Part shown: piece after piece, positions 34,177-42,622 of the stretch | Position numbering within the stretch: position 1 is the first letter of the stretch | How the letters are laid out: each line of letters opens with the position of its first letter | DNA from: Fibrobacter succinogenes | GTDB lineage: Bacteria; Fibrobacterota; Fibrobacteria; Fibrobacterales; Fibrobacteraceae | DNA length: 64,000 nt | Assembly: GCA_902800815.1 (NCBI GenBank) | Contig: CADCGB010000019.1 | Coordinates: forward strand, 22,733 to 86,732 | Direction: 5' to 3' | Notes under the pieces: generated by a model | Told to the model about the DNA's origin: nothing | Databases searched by the model: none | What the model saw: only the letters and a program-made list of their open reading frames with translations | Translations under genes and position numbers: made by a program

Positions 34177-34602
34177 ATGAGAATCAAGTCAATAATCCTT
34201 ACCCTGTTGCTCTGTTCCTTCGCATTTGCTGGCCCGCATTCCAGCGAGTGTGTCAAGAAGATGGTCGATTTTCTGAAGGCTGAAAAATACGATAAGGCCT
34301 TCGATGCCGTGCTTGACGAGAGCCCCTTCATCAAGGGTAACGTGAACGTCACGAATATCAAGATGCAGTACACCACGGTGTTTCAGAATATCGCGGCGCA
34401 GTATGGCAAGCCCGTGGGCTTCGAGATTCTCGGTACAAAGACGGTCGGCACGCTCGAACGTACCGGATTCCTTATCCAGTGCGAAAAGAATGCCTGGGTT
34501 ATCGAGCTCACGGAATACAATAATCCTGTATCCAAGAAGCAGTACATCGTGAACTTCAAGGTCGTTGACGAGAGCGAAGCGTTCTCCCGCTACGGCGTGT
34601 AA
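34177..34602 (+). CDS. Small secreted protein of unknown function, tandem paralog 2
   Basis: A 141-residue exported protein (signal peptide about 1-18, MRIKSIILTLLLCSFAFAG) with the same length and layout as its upstream neighbour, including CVKKMVDFLKAEKYDKAFDAVL and QCEKNAWVIELTEY. It has a strong AAAGGAGG ribosome site, unlike paralog 1, which fits its position as second gene of a two-gene transcript. A terminator follows. The pair probably arose by tandem duplication and then diverged strongly. Function unknown. Confidence 0.72.
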   Translation: MRIKSIILTLLLCSFAFAGPHSSECVKKMVDFLKAEKYDKAFDAVLDESPFIKGNVNVTNIKMQYTTVFQNIAAQYGKPVGFEILGTKTVGTLERTGFLIQCEKNAWVIELTEYNNPVSKKQYIVNFKVVDESEAFSRYGV

Positions 34603-34620
34603 TGACTGTTGCAAATTGAA

Positions 34621-34653
34621 AATCCTCGCAGGTTGCCTGCGGGGATTTCTTTA
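34621..34653 (+). terminator. Terminator after the tandem secreted-protein genes
   Basis: AATCCTCGCAG, loop GTTGC, CTGCGGGGATT (one mismatch pair), then TCTTT. Confidence 0.75.
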
Positions 34654-34663
34654 AAGGGTGCTT

Positions 34664-34683
34664 CGCGCGGTTTAACCCGCGCG
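34664..34683 (-). terminator. GC-rich hairpin at the parC 3' end
   Basis: CGCGCGG and CCGCGCG around a TTTAAC loop, eight bases beyond the parC stop. It has no clear T-run, so termination may rely on it together with the convergent terminator. Confidence 0.4.
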
Positions 34684-34690
34684 ATTTCCG

Positions 34691-37225
34691 TTAGAACAGT
34701 GTCGGGTCTTCGGGTTCGGCGTTCGCATCGTCGCTCGTGCCGTCGTCAAAGCTGTCCGGCGGAGTGATGCGGCTCGTGCGCTTGACCTTCTTCGCGGTGA
34801 ACTTGCTGCCAAGCGCCTTGTAGCTCTTGATGTCGGCGACTTCGGTCAGGTCGAGTTCTTCCTTCTGGACTTCGCGGCCCACCTGGTATTCCATGAGCTG
34901 GCGAGCGTCCTCGGTGGCGAAGAATTCAATCATCTGCGAATCCTTGTGGTCGCTGATGAGGCTGAATTCCGTCGTCATGGGACAGCCTTCCAAATTGAAG
35001 CGCTTCACCATGTAGTTGAAGTTGCCTCCCTCGAAGTACAGCACGGTAAATACCTGCGCGGGGTCGAACTTGTGGACGTATTTCACGCCAGTACCCACGA
35101 GAATCGGGTCGGCCATGTCGTGCACGCGGGCCGTACCGTTCTCCTTCACGATAAGGATCTTGTCCTTCTCGCCGAATTCGCCGATGCGGTCGCCCTTCTT
35201 CTGCGTGCTGATGAGGCCGCTGGGGGCATCGAAGTAGAGTACGCGCGCCCCGAGGGTGCTCACGCCCTTGCGGATGCGCTTGACACTCTTGACCGGGTAC
35301 TTGGTGACAATGTTGCCCATGGCGCCGCGGCCCTTCACCTCGATGGAACTGAAGTCCACTTCGAAGTTGAGCTTGGTGCGCGGGCGCGGCTTGAGAGTCA
35401 CTTCCACGACTTCGGCTTCGCCGTTCATGTTGCTGGAGAGGTAAAGCAGGCGGCTACCGGGCTTGTTCTTGCCCATGAAGTAGTCCTTGTCGCGGGTCAC
35501 GCCGCCCACGTTGAATCGCTTGATGTAGGCCGTGCCTTCCTTGCCGTCCTGGTGGATGACGTTGTAGATGTGGCGTTCGTCGTCCTTGTTGAACTTCTCG
35601 ACGAGCACGATGTTCTTGCCCACGAAGTCCTTGTCGGAGACCTTCACGACCTTGAAACTGCCGTCGGCCTTGAACACGATGAGGTCGTCGTACTCGGAGA
35701 CGTCGAAGAGGTATTCTTCCTTCTTCATGCCCGTGCCGAGGAAGCCTTCCTTGCGGTTCACGTAGAGTTTCTGGTTCGCGAGAGCCACGTGCACGGCGCT
35801 TACCTGGCCGAATTCCGCGATTTCCGTCTTGCGGTCGCGACCTTCGCCGTACTTCTTCAAAATGTTCTTGAAGTAGTTCACGGCGTAGTCGGTGAGGTGT
35901 TCCTTGTTGTAGTTCACTTCCTCGATCTTCTTGTCGAGTTCTTCGAGGAATTCGTCGGCCTTCTTGCGGTCAAAGCGGCTGATGCGGCGCACCGGGATTT
36001 CGGCGAGCTTGAGGATTTCTTCGCGGGTCACTTCGCGGCGGAGCTTGCGCACGTAGGGCTTCAAGCCTTCGTCAATCAGCTGGACCATCTCGTCGTGGGT
36101 CTTGGCCTTCTTGATGACCTCGTAGACTTCCTTCTCGATGAAGATCTTCTCGAGGCTCGTCATGTGCCACTGGTCCTGCAGGTGCTTGAGCTCGTTGTCG
36201 AGTTCCCAGTCGAGCAGATGCACGGTGTGGTCGGTGCTGAGCTTCAAAAGTTCGGTCGTGTTGCTGAAGCGCGGCTTCTTGTCGATAATCACGCAGCTGT
36301 TCGCGGCCAAAGTCGTCTGGCAGTCGGTAAACGCGTAGAGCGCGTCCATCACGACTTGCGGGTCAGAACCGGCCTGCAGGTGGATCTGAATTTCCACGTT
36401 TTCGGTGGTGTGGTCCACAATCTGCTTGATCTTGATTTTGCCTTTGTCGTTGGCCGCCACGATGGAGTCGATAAGGCTATCCGTGGTGGTGCCGAAGGGA
36501 ATTTCGCGGATGACGAGCGTCTTGTTGTCGAGCTTCTCGATTTTTGCACGGACCTTGAGGCGTCCGCCGCGTTCGCCGTCGTTGTATTCGCTAACGTCGA
36601 TGATGCCGCCCGTGTAGAAGTCCGGGTACAGCGTGAACTTGCGGCCGCGCAGGTAGTCGATGCTCGCCTGGCACAGTTCCTTGAAGTTATGGGGGAGGAT
36701 GGTGGTGGAAAGGCCCACCGCGATGCCGTCCACGCCCTGCGCCAACAGGATCGGGAACTTTGCGGGGAGCGTCACCGGTTCCTTGGAACGGCCGTCGTAG
36801 TTCGGAATCCATTCCGTAGTCTCGGGGTTGAACATCACGTCGAGCGCAAATTCGCTGAGCTTGCCTTCGATGTAACGCGGGGCTGCGGCCTCGTCGCCCG
36901 TAAGCGGGTTACCCCAGTTACCTTGCGGCTCGATAAGCAGGTTCTTCTGGCCCATGTTCACGAGGGCCGTGTAGATGGATGCGTCGCCATGCGGGTGGTA
37001 GTGCATGGTGTCGCCCACGATGCCCGCCACCTTGTGGAAGCTGCCGTCGTGCATCTCGTACATGGTATGCAGAATGCGGCGCTGCACCGGCTTGAGGCCG
37101 TCCTCGAAGTAGGGCACGGCGCGGTCGAGAATCGTATAGCTCGCGTAGTCCAGGAACCAGCCGTTGTACAGCTTTTCCAGGTGGTTTACGTTCGAAAGTC
37201 CTAATGTTTTCTGTTCTTCGTCCAT
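34691..37225 (-). CDS. parC: DNA topoisomerase IV subunit A (ParC; GyrA family)
   Basis: An 844-residue type II topoisomerase subunit that breaks and rejoins DNA to decatenate chromosomes. The catalytic Tyr118 is in AAAPRYIEGK, and the quinolone-resistance region reads HPHGDASIY with Ser83. The breakage domain covers about 30-480 and the C-terminal part is a beta-pinwheel (about 500-800). The sequence resembles the ParC/GyrA-like subunit of Bacteroidetes-type genomes. The C-terminus is acidic. It lies 21 bases downstream of parE on the same strand, the usual parE-parC order. I call ParC rather than GyrA from the partner's form and the Pro-rich family features; GyrA is the alternative. Confidence 0.88.
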   Translation of the reverse strand: MDEEQKTLGLSNVNHLEKLYNGWFLDYASYTILDRAVPYFEDGLKPVQRRILHTMYEMHDGSFHKVAGIVGDTMHYHPHGDASIYTALVNMGQKNLLIEPQGNWGNPLTGDEAAAPRYIEGKLSEFALDVMFNPETTEWIPNYDGRSKEPVTLPAKFPILLAQGVDGIAVGLSTTILPHNFKELCQASIDYLRGRKFTLYPDFYTGGIIDVSEYNDGERGGRLKVRAKIEKLDNKTLVIREIPFGTTTDSLIDSIVAANDKGKIKIKQIVDHTTENVEIQIHLQAGSDPQVVMDALYAFTDCQTTLAANSCVIIDKKPRFSNTTELLKLSTDHTVHLLDWELDNELKHLQDQWHMTSLEKIFIEKEVYEVIKKAKTHDEMVQLIDEGLKPYVRKLRREVTREEILKLAEIPVRRISRFDRKKADEFLEELDKKIEEVNYNKEHLTDYAVNYFKNILKKYGEGRDRKTEIAEFGQVSAVHVALANQKLYVNRKEGFLGTGMKKEEYLFDVSEYDDLIVFKADGSFKVVKVSDKDFVGKNIVLVEKFNKDDERHIYNVIHQDGKEGTAYIKRFNVGGVTRDKDYFMGKNKPGSRLLYLSSNMNGEAEVVEVTLKPRPRTKLNFEVDFSSIEVKGRGAMGNIVTKYPVKSVKRIRKGVSTLGARVLYFDAPSGLISTQKKGDRIGEFGEKDKILIVKENGTARVHDMADPILVGTGVKYVHKFDPAQVFTVLYFEGGNFNYMVKRFNLEGCPMTTEFSLISDHKDSQMIEFFATEDARQLMEYQVGREVQKEELDLTEVADIKSYKALGSKFTAKKVKRTSRITPPDSFDDGTSDDANAEPEDPTLF

Positions 37226-37246
37226 GATCTAGCCTTGTCGCGCCTA

Positions 37247-39097
37247 TTAAAGTTCTTCCACAGCTTCGGTGCGCAGGTTTTCTACGATGTAGTCCTGGCG
37301 CGCCTGCGTGTTCTTGCCCATGTAGTATTCCAGCAACTTGCCGAGAGATGCGTCGTTCGGCATGGTAACGGTCTCCAGGTGCATATTTTCGCCGATGAGC
37401 AGCTTGAAGTCCTCGGAATCCATTTCGCCCAAGCCTTTGAATCGGGTGATTTCCAGGTCCTTCTTGTTGATTTCCTTTGCGGCCTTGTCGCGTTCCTCTT
37501 CGTCGTAGCAGTAGAAGGTCTTCTTCTTGTCCTTGCGGTTACGCACGCGGAAAAGCGGTGCCTGCAATATGTACAGGTGCTTCTCTTGCACAAGTTCCGG
37601 GAAGAACTGCAGGAAGAACGTCATCACTAGAAGGCGGATGTGCATACCGTCCACGTCAGCATCGGTCGCGATAATCACCTTGTCGTAGCGCAGGTCCTCG
37701 AGGCCGTTTTCGATGTTGAGGGCGGCCTGGAGCAGGTTCCATTCCTCGTTCTCGTACACGATCTTCTTGGAAAGACCGTAGCTGTTTTTCGGCTTACCGC
37801 GCAGACTGAATACTGCCTGGGTCTTGGGGTTGCGTGCCGTCGTGATGGTACCGGAGGCGGAATTACCCTCGGTAATGAAAATCATGGTCTCGCTCTTGAG
37901 CGGGTTCTTCGCGTCGGTGAGGTGCACGCTGCAGTCGCGGAGCTTCTTGTTGTTGAGGTTTGCCTTCTTGGCGCGCTCGTTCGCGAGTTTCTTGACGCCG
38001 GCCAGTTCCTTGCGCAGCTTTTCGTTCTGCGTGATGCGTTCCAGGAGCTTCTTGGCCGTATCCTCGTTCTTGTGGAGGTAATTGTCGAGTTCGCGGGCCA
38101 CAAAATCCACAATCCAGGTACGGAGTGCGGGGCCGTTCGGGGCCGTGGTGGTAGATCCCAGCTTGGTCTTGGTCTGGGATTCGAAAACCGGTTCCTGGAT
38201 ACGCACGGAAACGGCTCCCACGATGCAGTTGCGCACGTCGGAAGCGTCGTATTCCTTCTTGAAGTGGTCGCGCACGCCCTTCACCAAGCCCTCGCGGAAT
38301 GCCGCCTGGTGGGTACCGCCCTGGGTGGTGTGCTGGCCGTTCACGAAACTGAAGTAGTGTTCGCCTTCCTGGTTCGAGTGCGTGATGGCGAACTCGATAT
38401 CCTTGCCCTTGCAGTGGATGACCGGGTAGCGGATGGTGTCGTCGGTACGGCTGTGGAGCAGGTCCAGGAGGCCGTTCGGGCTATTGTAATCCTTGCCGTT
38501 CATCACGAGCGTGAGCCCGTTGTTCAGGTAGGCATAGTTCCAGATCTTCTCTTCCATGTAGGCGGGGAGGAACCTGAAGTTCTTGAACAGTTCGTTATCG
38601 GGCTCGAAGTAGATTTCGGTGCCGTTCTTCTCGTTTGTCGGGGCAATCTTGAAGTCCTTTACCAGAATGCCCTTGCTGAACTCGGCGCGCTTTACCTTGC
38701 CGTCACGGAAACTTTGTACGATAAACTTGGTCGAAAGGGCGTTCACCGCCTTGGTACCCACACCATTCATACCCACCGACTTCTGGAAGGCTTCGGAGTC
38801 GTACTTGCCGCCCGTATTCATCTTTGACACGCAGTCGATGACCTTCTCCAGCGGGATGCCGCGGCCGTAGTCGCGCACGCGGCAGCTGTGGTCTTCCATG
38901 TCGATTTCAATCTTCTTGCCCGCGCCCATGGCGAACTCGTCGATGGAGTTGTCGATAACTTCCTTCGCGAGCACGTAGATGCCGTCGTCGGGGCTCTGTC
39001 CGTCGCCCAGCTTGCCGATGTACATACCGGGGCGGAGCCTAATGTGTTCGTACCAATCTAGAGTCTTGATGCTGTCCTTGTCGTACTTTACAGCCAT
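37247..39097 (-). CDS. parE: DNA topoisomerase IV subunit B (ParE; GyrB family)
   Basis: A 616-residue ATPase subunit. The GHKL ATP site is seen as [15 protein letters not shown] and [13 protein letters not shown], then [11 protein letters not shown]. The transducer domain has the QTKTKLGS motif and the TOPRIM domain has [10 protein letters not shown] and [14 protein letters not shown]. Length fits ParE-type B subunits, shorter than enteric GyrB. It starts with [28 protein letters not shown] and an AAAGGTAG site. The upstream divergent region carries a perfect inverted repeat next to a TATATT box, a candidate operator. Confidence 0.92.
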   Translation of the reverse strand: MAVKYDKDSIKTLDWYEHIRLRPGMYIGKLGDGQSPDDGIYVLAKEVIDNSIDEFAMGAGKKIEIDMEDHSCRVRDYGRGIPLEKVIDCVSKMNTGGKYDSEAFQKSVGMNGVGTKAVNALSTKFIVQSFRDGKVKRAEFSKGILVKDFKIAPTNEKNGTEIYFEPDNELFKNFRFLPAYMEEKIWNYAYLNNGLTLVMNGKDYNSPNGLLDLLHSRTDDTIRYPVIHCKGKDIEFAITHSNQEGEHYFSFVNGQHTTQGGTHQAAFREGLVKGVRDHFKKEYDASDVRNCIVGAVSVRIQEPVFESQTKTKLGSTTTAPNGPALRTWIVDFVARELDNYLHKNEDTAKKLLERITQNEKLRKELAGVKKLANERAKKANLNNKKLRDCSVHLTDAKNPLKSETMIFITEGNSASGTITTARNPKTQAVFSLRGKPKNSYGLSKKIVYENEEWNLLQAALNIENGLEDLRYDKVIIATDADVDGMHIRLLVMTFFLQFFPELVQEKHLYILQAPLFRVRNRKDKKKTFYCYDEEERDKAAKEINKKDLEITRFKGLGEMDSEDFKLLIGENMHLETVTMPNDASLGKLLEYYMGKNTQARQDYIVENLRTEAVEEL

Positions 39098-39210
39098 TAT
39101 CTACCTTTTCAAAACTAAAAAAGTGCCTTTTTTCGCCAATTTTAAGAAATTTCGCGAGAATTCTGGCGGTAATTGCCCGGACTCGCGGCTCCGGTCCGCC
39201 CTTTGCCCCC

Positions 39211-39243
39211 AATATAGCAAAAATTTTTGTCAAAGAGTGACAA
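39211..39243 (-). promoter_or_regulatory. Candidate parE-parC promoter with inverted-repeat operator
   Basis: On the minus strand a TATATT box (39216-39211) lies just downstream of TTGTCA-CTCTT-TGACAA (39243-39227), a perfect 6-bp inverted repeat with a 5-base spacer. It sits where a -35 element or an activator/repressor site would be. Confidence 0.4.
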
Positions 39244-39335
39244 TTTGTGCAGTAATATGGGAAGTTTGGGGAGAGGGGCGTATAAGCGAGGTTGTTTTTC
39301 TAAAAAAAGAATTAGCATAAGATATTTAATTTTTT

Positions 39336-39341
39336 TATTTT
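39336..39341 (+). promoter_or_regulatory. TATTTT box 6 nt before the ThiD-like kinase gene
   Basis: TATTTT, six bases (GTTAGT), then ATG at 39348, in a very AT-rich stretch. It supports 39348 over the in-frame ATG at 39363. Confidence 0.45.
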
Positions 39342-39347
39342 GTTAGT

Positions 39348-40094
39348 ATGTCGTGTAAAAAAATGACATATGCGCTTACTGTGGCGGGCTTCGACGGAAG
39401 CTCCGGTGCGGGCCTTGTTGCCGACATCAAGACGATGGCGCATTTCGGCGTGTACGGCCAGGCGGTGTGTACGGCGCTCACGCAGCAGAACGAGGAAGAG
39501 TTTGTCGCCCCGGGCTGGGTCATATGGGACCGCATCGAGGCACAACTCGGGACGCTCTTTAAAAAGCACAAGTTTAAGTACGTGAAGATTGGCCTTGTGG
39601 AAAAGGCGCGTACGCTTAAGCGCATTGTTGAGTTTGTTCGTAATGAATCTCCAGACGCATTTATCGTGTGGGACCCGATTGCGAGTGCATCGGCGGGGTT
39701 CCACTTTATGCGCGAGACCGACAAGTTTATCCCGGTGATGAAGTCGATTGACCTCGTGACTCCGAACCAGGATGAGTTTGCCTACTTGGGGCTCGGGCTT
39801 GCGGAATCCCGCGGCGAGATCCACATGGGGCAGGACTTTGCTGTGCTCCTGAAGGGCGGGCACGCGCGGGGCAAGGAATCCGTCGATACGCTTTGGTACA
39901 AGGATGAACTGTGCAAGTTCAGGAGCCCGCGGCTCCCCGGCAAGGGCAAGCACGGTACGGGCTGCGTGTTGAGTTCTGCAATCCTTGCAAACGTGGCGCT
40001 CGGGCACGACCTGCCGGAAGCCTGCCAGATAGCGAAGAACTACATGGACGAGTTCCTCCAGAGCGGGGAAGGTCGCCTCGGGTTCCTGGTATAG
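39348..40094 (+). CDS. Hydroxymethylpyrimidine/phosphomethylpyrimidine kinase-like protein (ThiD family)
   Basis: A 248-residue ribokinase-fold kinase. The N-terminal YALTVAGFDGSSGAGLVADIKTMAHFGVYGQAVCTALTQQN matches the ThiD/PdxK-type substrate loop (GSDxSGGAGIQADLKT in classical ThiD; here FDGSSGAGLVAD). The C-terminal anion hole and catalytic base are present in GKGKHGTGCVLSSAIL (GTGC near 203-206). It is a few residues shorter than standard ThiD and stands alone, with no thiamine genes or riboswitch nearby. Thiamine salvage or synthesis is likely, but a pyridoxal kinase role is possible. Confidence 0.8.
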   Translation: MSCKKMTYALTVAGFDGSSGAGLVADIKTMAHFGVYGQAVCTALTQQNEEEFVAPGWVIWDRIEAQLGTLFKKHKFKYVKIGLVEKARTLKRIVEFVRNESPDAFIVWDPIASASAGFHFMRETDKFIPVMKSIDLVTPNQDEFAYLGLGLAESRGEIHMGQDFAVLLKGGHARGKESVDTLWYKDELCKFRSPRLPGKGKHGTGCVLSSAILANVALGHDLPEACQIAKNYMDEFLQSGEGRLGFLV

Positions 40095-40110
40095 GACTAG
40101 CAGTTACAAG

Positions 40111-40136
40111 AAAAGCCCCGCATTGCGGGACTTCTT
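40111..40136. terminator. Bidirectional terminator between the ThiD-like gene and bipA
   Basis: CCCCGC-ATT-GCGGG hairpin with T-rich tails on both strands (CTTCTTT on plus; GGCTTTTCTTG on minus). It serves the two convergent genes. Confidence 0.75.
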
Positions 40137-40142
40137 TATATT

Positions 40143-40178
40143 CATGGATTCTATCGCGCTTCGCGCTCCAGAATGACA
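40143..40178 (+). repeat. Dispersed intergenic hairpin element, copy 1
   Basis: Layout: CATGGATTCTATC, stem GCGC, loop TTC, stem GCGC, TCCAGAATGACA. ATTCT and AGAAT in the flanks can pair as an outer stem. The copy at 62481-62518 (opposite orientation) has identical flanks and loop but a GGGGC/GCCCC stem. It lies between the terminator and the bipA stop. Confidence 0.8.
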
Positions 40179-40182
40179 TCAA

Positions 40183-42018
40183 TTAGTCATCGTCTTCGGC
40201 CGGCTTCTTGGACATCTGCTTGCGCTTGATCGGGTCGAGCTCGGTCTTGCGAAGGCGCAGGATTTCCGGCGTAACCTCGATGCATTCGTCTTCGTTGATG
40301 AAGGTGACGCATTCTTCCAGGGTCATGCGGCGGTACGGGGTCAGCTGAATCATGTCGTCAGCGGACTTGGAGCGCATGTTGGTGAGGTGCTTGCCCTTCG
40401 TGACGTTCACGATGATATCGACGTCGCGGTTGTGTTCGCCCACGATCATGCCCGGATAAACTTCCGCACCCGGTCCGATGATGAGGTAGCCGCGGTCTTC
40501 CAGGTTGGAGAGCGCGTAGCTGGCGGCTTCGCCCGGTTCCTTCGCGATAAGCACGCCGTTGATGCGTGTCGGGATTTCGCCCTTGTACGGCTGGTATTCC
40601 TTGAAGAAGGACTGCGTGACGGCGTAACCCTTGGAGAGCGAGAGGAGGCGCGGACGGATACCGATAAGGCCACGGGAAGGCACGATGAACTCGAGCGTTA
40701 CGCGGTCGTTGTCGTCGGTGACCATGTTCACCATTTCGCCCTTGCGCTGCTGGATTTCTTGGATGCAGGCGCCGCTGAACTCGTTCGGGACTTCGACCTT
40801 GAAGTCTTCGACCGGTTCCAGAAGCTTGCCGTTCTCATCGTTGTGGAAAATCACCTGCGGAGAACCGATGGTGAATTCATAGAGTTCACGACGCATGTTC
40901 TCGACGAGAATCGTGAGGTGCAAAATGCCACGGCCGGATACCTTGAACGTGGAGGCGCCGTCGACCTTCTCGACGAGGAGGGCGGGGTCTGCCATGTGGG
41001 CGCGTTCCAGGCGTTCCTGGAGCTGGTTACCCGTCATGAACTTGCCACCGTACTTGCCGGCGAGGGGCGAGGTGTTCACGGTGAAAACCATGGAGATGGT
41101 CGGCGGGTCGATGTGGATGCGCGGCAGGTGCTTCGGGTTGTTCGCGGCACTGATGGTATCGCCGATATCGAACGTGTCGAGGCCTGCGATAAGCACGATT
41201 TCGCCCGGGCCCGCTTCGTCGACCGGCTTCGGGGTAAGGCCTTCGTAGCGCAGAATCTTCTGCGGGCGGATGGTCTTCACGGTGCCGTCGGTAAAGGACT
41301 GCGCGTAGGTCTGGTTCGGCTTGAGCACGCCCTGCTGGACGCGGCCCACGGCCAAACGGCCAAGGAAGGTCGAGTATTCGAGGGAGGCAATCTGCAGGAG
41401 CGGTTCGGCGGAGGGGTCGCCCTTCGGGGCCGGAATGCGCTCAATAATCTTGTCCATGAGGATGCTGAAGTCGCCGTCCGGGTCTTCCATCTCGGCCTTG
41501 CAGATGCCCTTGCGGCCGGAGCCGAACACCTTGTCGAAGTCGAGCTGTTCTTCGTTGGCGTCGAGCTCGCAGAAGAGGTCGAACACCTTGTCCAGCGCCC
41601 CGTGCGGGTTGCAGCCGTCACGGTCAATCTTGTTCACCACCACGATGGGGATAAGCCCGAGTTCGAGAGCCTTCTGCGTCACGAAGCGGGTCTGGGCCAT
41701 CGGGCCTTCAAAGGCGTCCACAACCAGAAGCACGCCGTCCACGGTACCGAGAACGCGTTCCACCTGGCCACCGAAGTCGGCGTGCCCCGGGGTATCGACG
41801 ATGTTCACGCGGTAGCCCTTGTACATGACGCTCGTGTTCTTGCTGAGGATGGTGATGCCGCGTTCGCGTTCCAGGTTGTCGCTGTCCATCACGCGTTCGT
41901 TGACTTCTTCACCTTCGTGGAAGGTTCCGCACTGCTTGAGGAGCTGGTCCACCAGGGTAGTCTTACCGTGGTCAACGTGGGCGATGATGGCGACGTTTCT
42001 GATTTTTGACTGGTCCAT
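40183..42018 (-). CDS. bipA: Ribosome-associated translational GTPase BipA/TypA
   Basis: A 611-residue GTPase of the EF-G-like superfamily that acts in ribosome assembly and stress growth. G1 is AHVDHGKTT (about 13-21), switch II is [14 protein letters not shown], and NKID (VVNKIDRDG) gives base recognition. The BipA C-terminal signatures follow ([58 protein letters not shown]). I start at 42018; an ORF start 33 bases earlier lacks support. A TAAATTTG box about 31 bases upstream on the minus strand fits the Bacteroidetes-like -7 consensus, here with a short leader. Family certain. Confidence 0.96.
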   Translation of the reverse strand: MDQSKIRNVAIIAHVDHGKTTLVDQLLKQCGTFHEGEEVNERVMDSDNLERERGITILSKNTSVMYKGYRVNIVDTPGHADFGGQVERVLGTVDGVLLVVDAFEGPMAQTRFVTQKALELGLIPIVVVNKIDRDGCNPHGALDKVFDLFCELDANEEQLDFDKVFGSGRKGICKAEMEDPDGDFSILMDKIIERIPAPKGDPSAEPLLQIASLEYSTFLGRLAVGRVQQGVLKPNQTYAQSFTDGTVKTIRPQKILRYEGLTPKPVDEAGPGEIVLIAGLDTFDIGDTISAANNPKHLPRIHIDPPTISMVFTVNTSPLAGKYGGKFMTGNQLQERLERAHMADPALLVEKVDGASTFKVSGRGILHLTILVENMRRELYEFTIGSPQVIFHNDENGKLLEPVEDFKVEVPNEFSGACIQEIQQRKGEMVNMVTDDNDRVTLEFIVPSRGLIGIRPRLLSLSKGYAVTQSFFKEYQPYKGEIPTRINGVLIAKEPGEAASYALSNLEDRGYLIIGPGAEVYPGMIVGEHNRDVDIIVNVTKGKHLTNMRSKSADDMIQLTPYRRMTLEECVTFINEDECIEVTPEILRLRKTELDPIKRKQMSKKPAEDDD

Positions 42019-42099
42019 AGAATCTGCCTGTGTTTTATTTTTTGCGCGCAAATTTAGAAATTATGGGCCGAAATGGCAACGTTTGGGGGGCAGGTTTAC

Positions 42100-42105
42100 T
42101 ATATT
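42100..42105 (+). promoter_or_regulatory. TATATT box 9 nt before a small receiver-like gene
   Basis: TATATTTG is followed by GGCTACT and the ATG at 42115. No ribosome site is present. Confidence 0.5.
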
Positions 42106-42114
42106 TGGGCTACT

Positions 42115-42567
42115 ATGGCAAAAGATTTAGACGAATTTGAAAATGATGACGAAATGGACGAATCCGCCAAGGAGTTCTTCCCCGAAGAAGAAAACCTTGC
42201 CCCGGTTGTCCGTGACTACAGCGAACGCCGTATCCTGATCTGGGAAGAAGACGATGCCCGCCGCAACGCCTGCCTGGAAGTGCTTTCCGACGTGCTCGTC
42301 GGCGCATTCTTCAAGGCGGTGAAGACCGAGGCCGAGGCCATGGAGCAGATCGAGAACGACGACTGGGATACCTTCGTGGTGGACTTCTACACCGAGGGTG
42401 TTTCTTCGAGCGATTTCGTGAAGTGTGCGAACAACTACCCGGGTTCGATTCTCGTGGCCATCAACATGGCGCCGCTCACGCTCCCGGACGAGCGCGACCC
42501 GGCCAAGACCGAACTCCTGCGTCGCCTGTTCGATATGGAAAAGCCGACTGTTCAACTGCACGGTTAA
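42115..42567 (+). CDS. Small acidic protein with receiver-like fold, function unknown
   Basis: A 150-residue cytoplasmic protein. After an acidic N-terminal tail (about 1-35, many Asp/Glu), residues about 38-125 follow a response-regulator beta-alpha pattern: [20 protein letters not shown] (beta1 with an acidic pair), [19 protein letters not shown] (beta3 with an Asp where phosphorylation would occur) and [11 protein letters not shown] (beta4). A conserved Lys on beta5 is not evident, so it may be a degenerate receiver. It stands alone with its own TATATT box and a strong terminator. No kinase lies nearby. The fold is inferred by eye only. Confidence 0.65.
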   Translation: MAKDLDEFENDDEMDESAKEFFPEEENLAPVVRDYSERRILIWEEDDARRNACLEVLSDVLVGAFFKAVKTEAEAMEQIENDDWDTFVVDFYTEGVSSSDFVKCANNYPGSILVAINMAPLTLPDERDPAKTELLRRLFDMEKPTVQLHG

Positions 42568-42593
42568 GCCTTAAATTTTATGGAATTAAAAAT

Positions 42594-42620
42594 CAGGTCG
42601 GCATCGCCGACCTGTTTTTC
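42594..42620 (+). terminator. Rho-independent terminator
   Basis: CAGGTCGGC, loop ATC... , GCCGACCTG, then TTTTTC: a perfect 9-bp stem between the receiver-like gene and the convergent lipoprotein gene. Confidence 0.9.
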
Positions 42621-42622
42621 GT

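Noticed and set aside
34946..37204. 752-codon plus-strand open frame
   Set aside because: Antisense shadow of parC; repetitive Val/His/Asp-rich translation without motifs.
39227..39243. TTGACA at the parE promoter as a -35 element
   Set aside because: On the minus strand its distance to TATATT is about 11 bases, too short for a sigma70 promoter. I treat it as half of an inverted repeat.
40387..42009. 540-codon plus-strand open frame
   Set aside because: Antisense shadow of bipA; same composition artefact.
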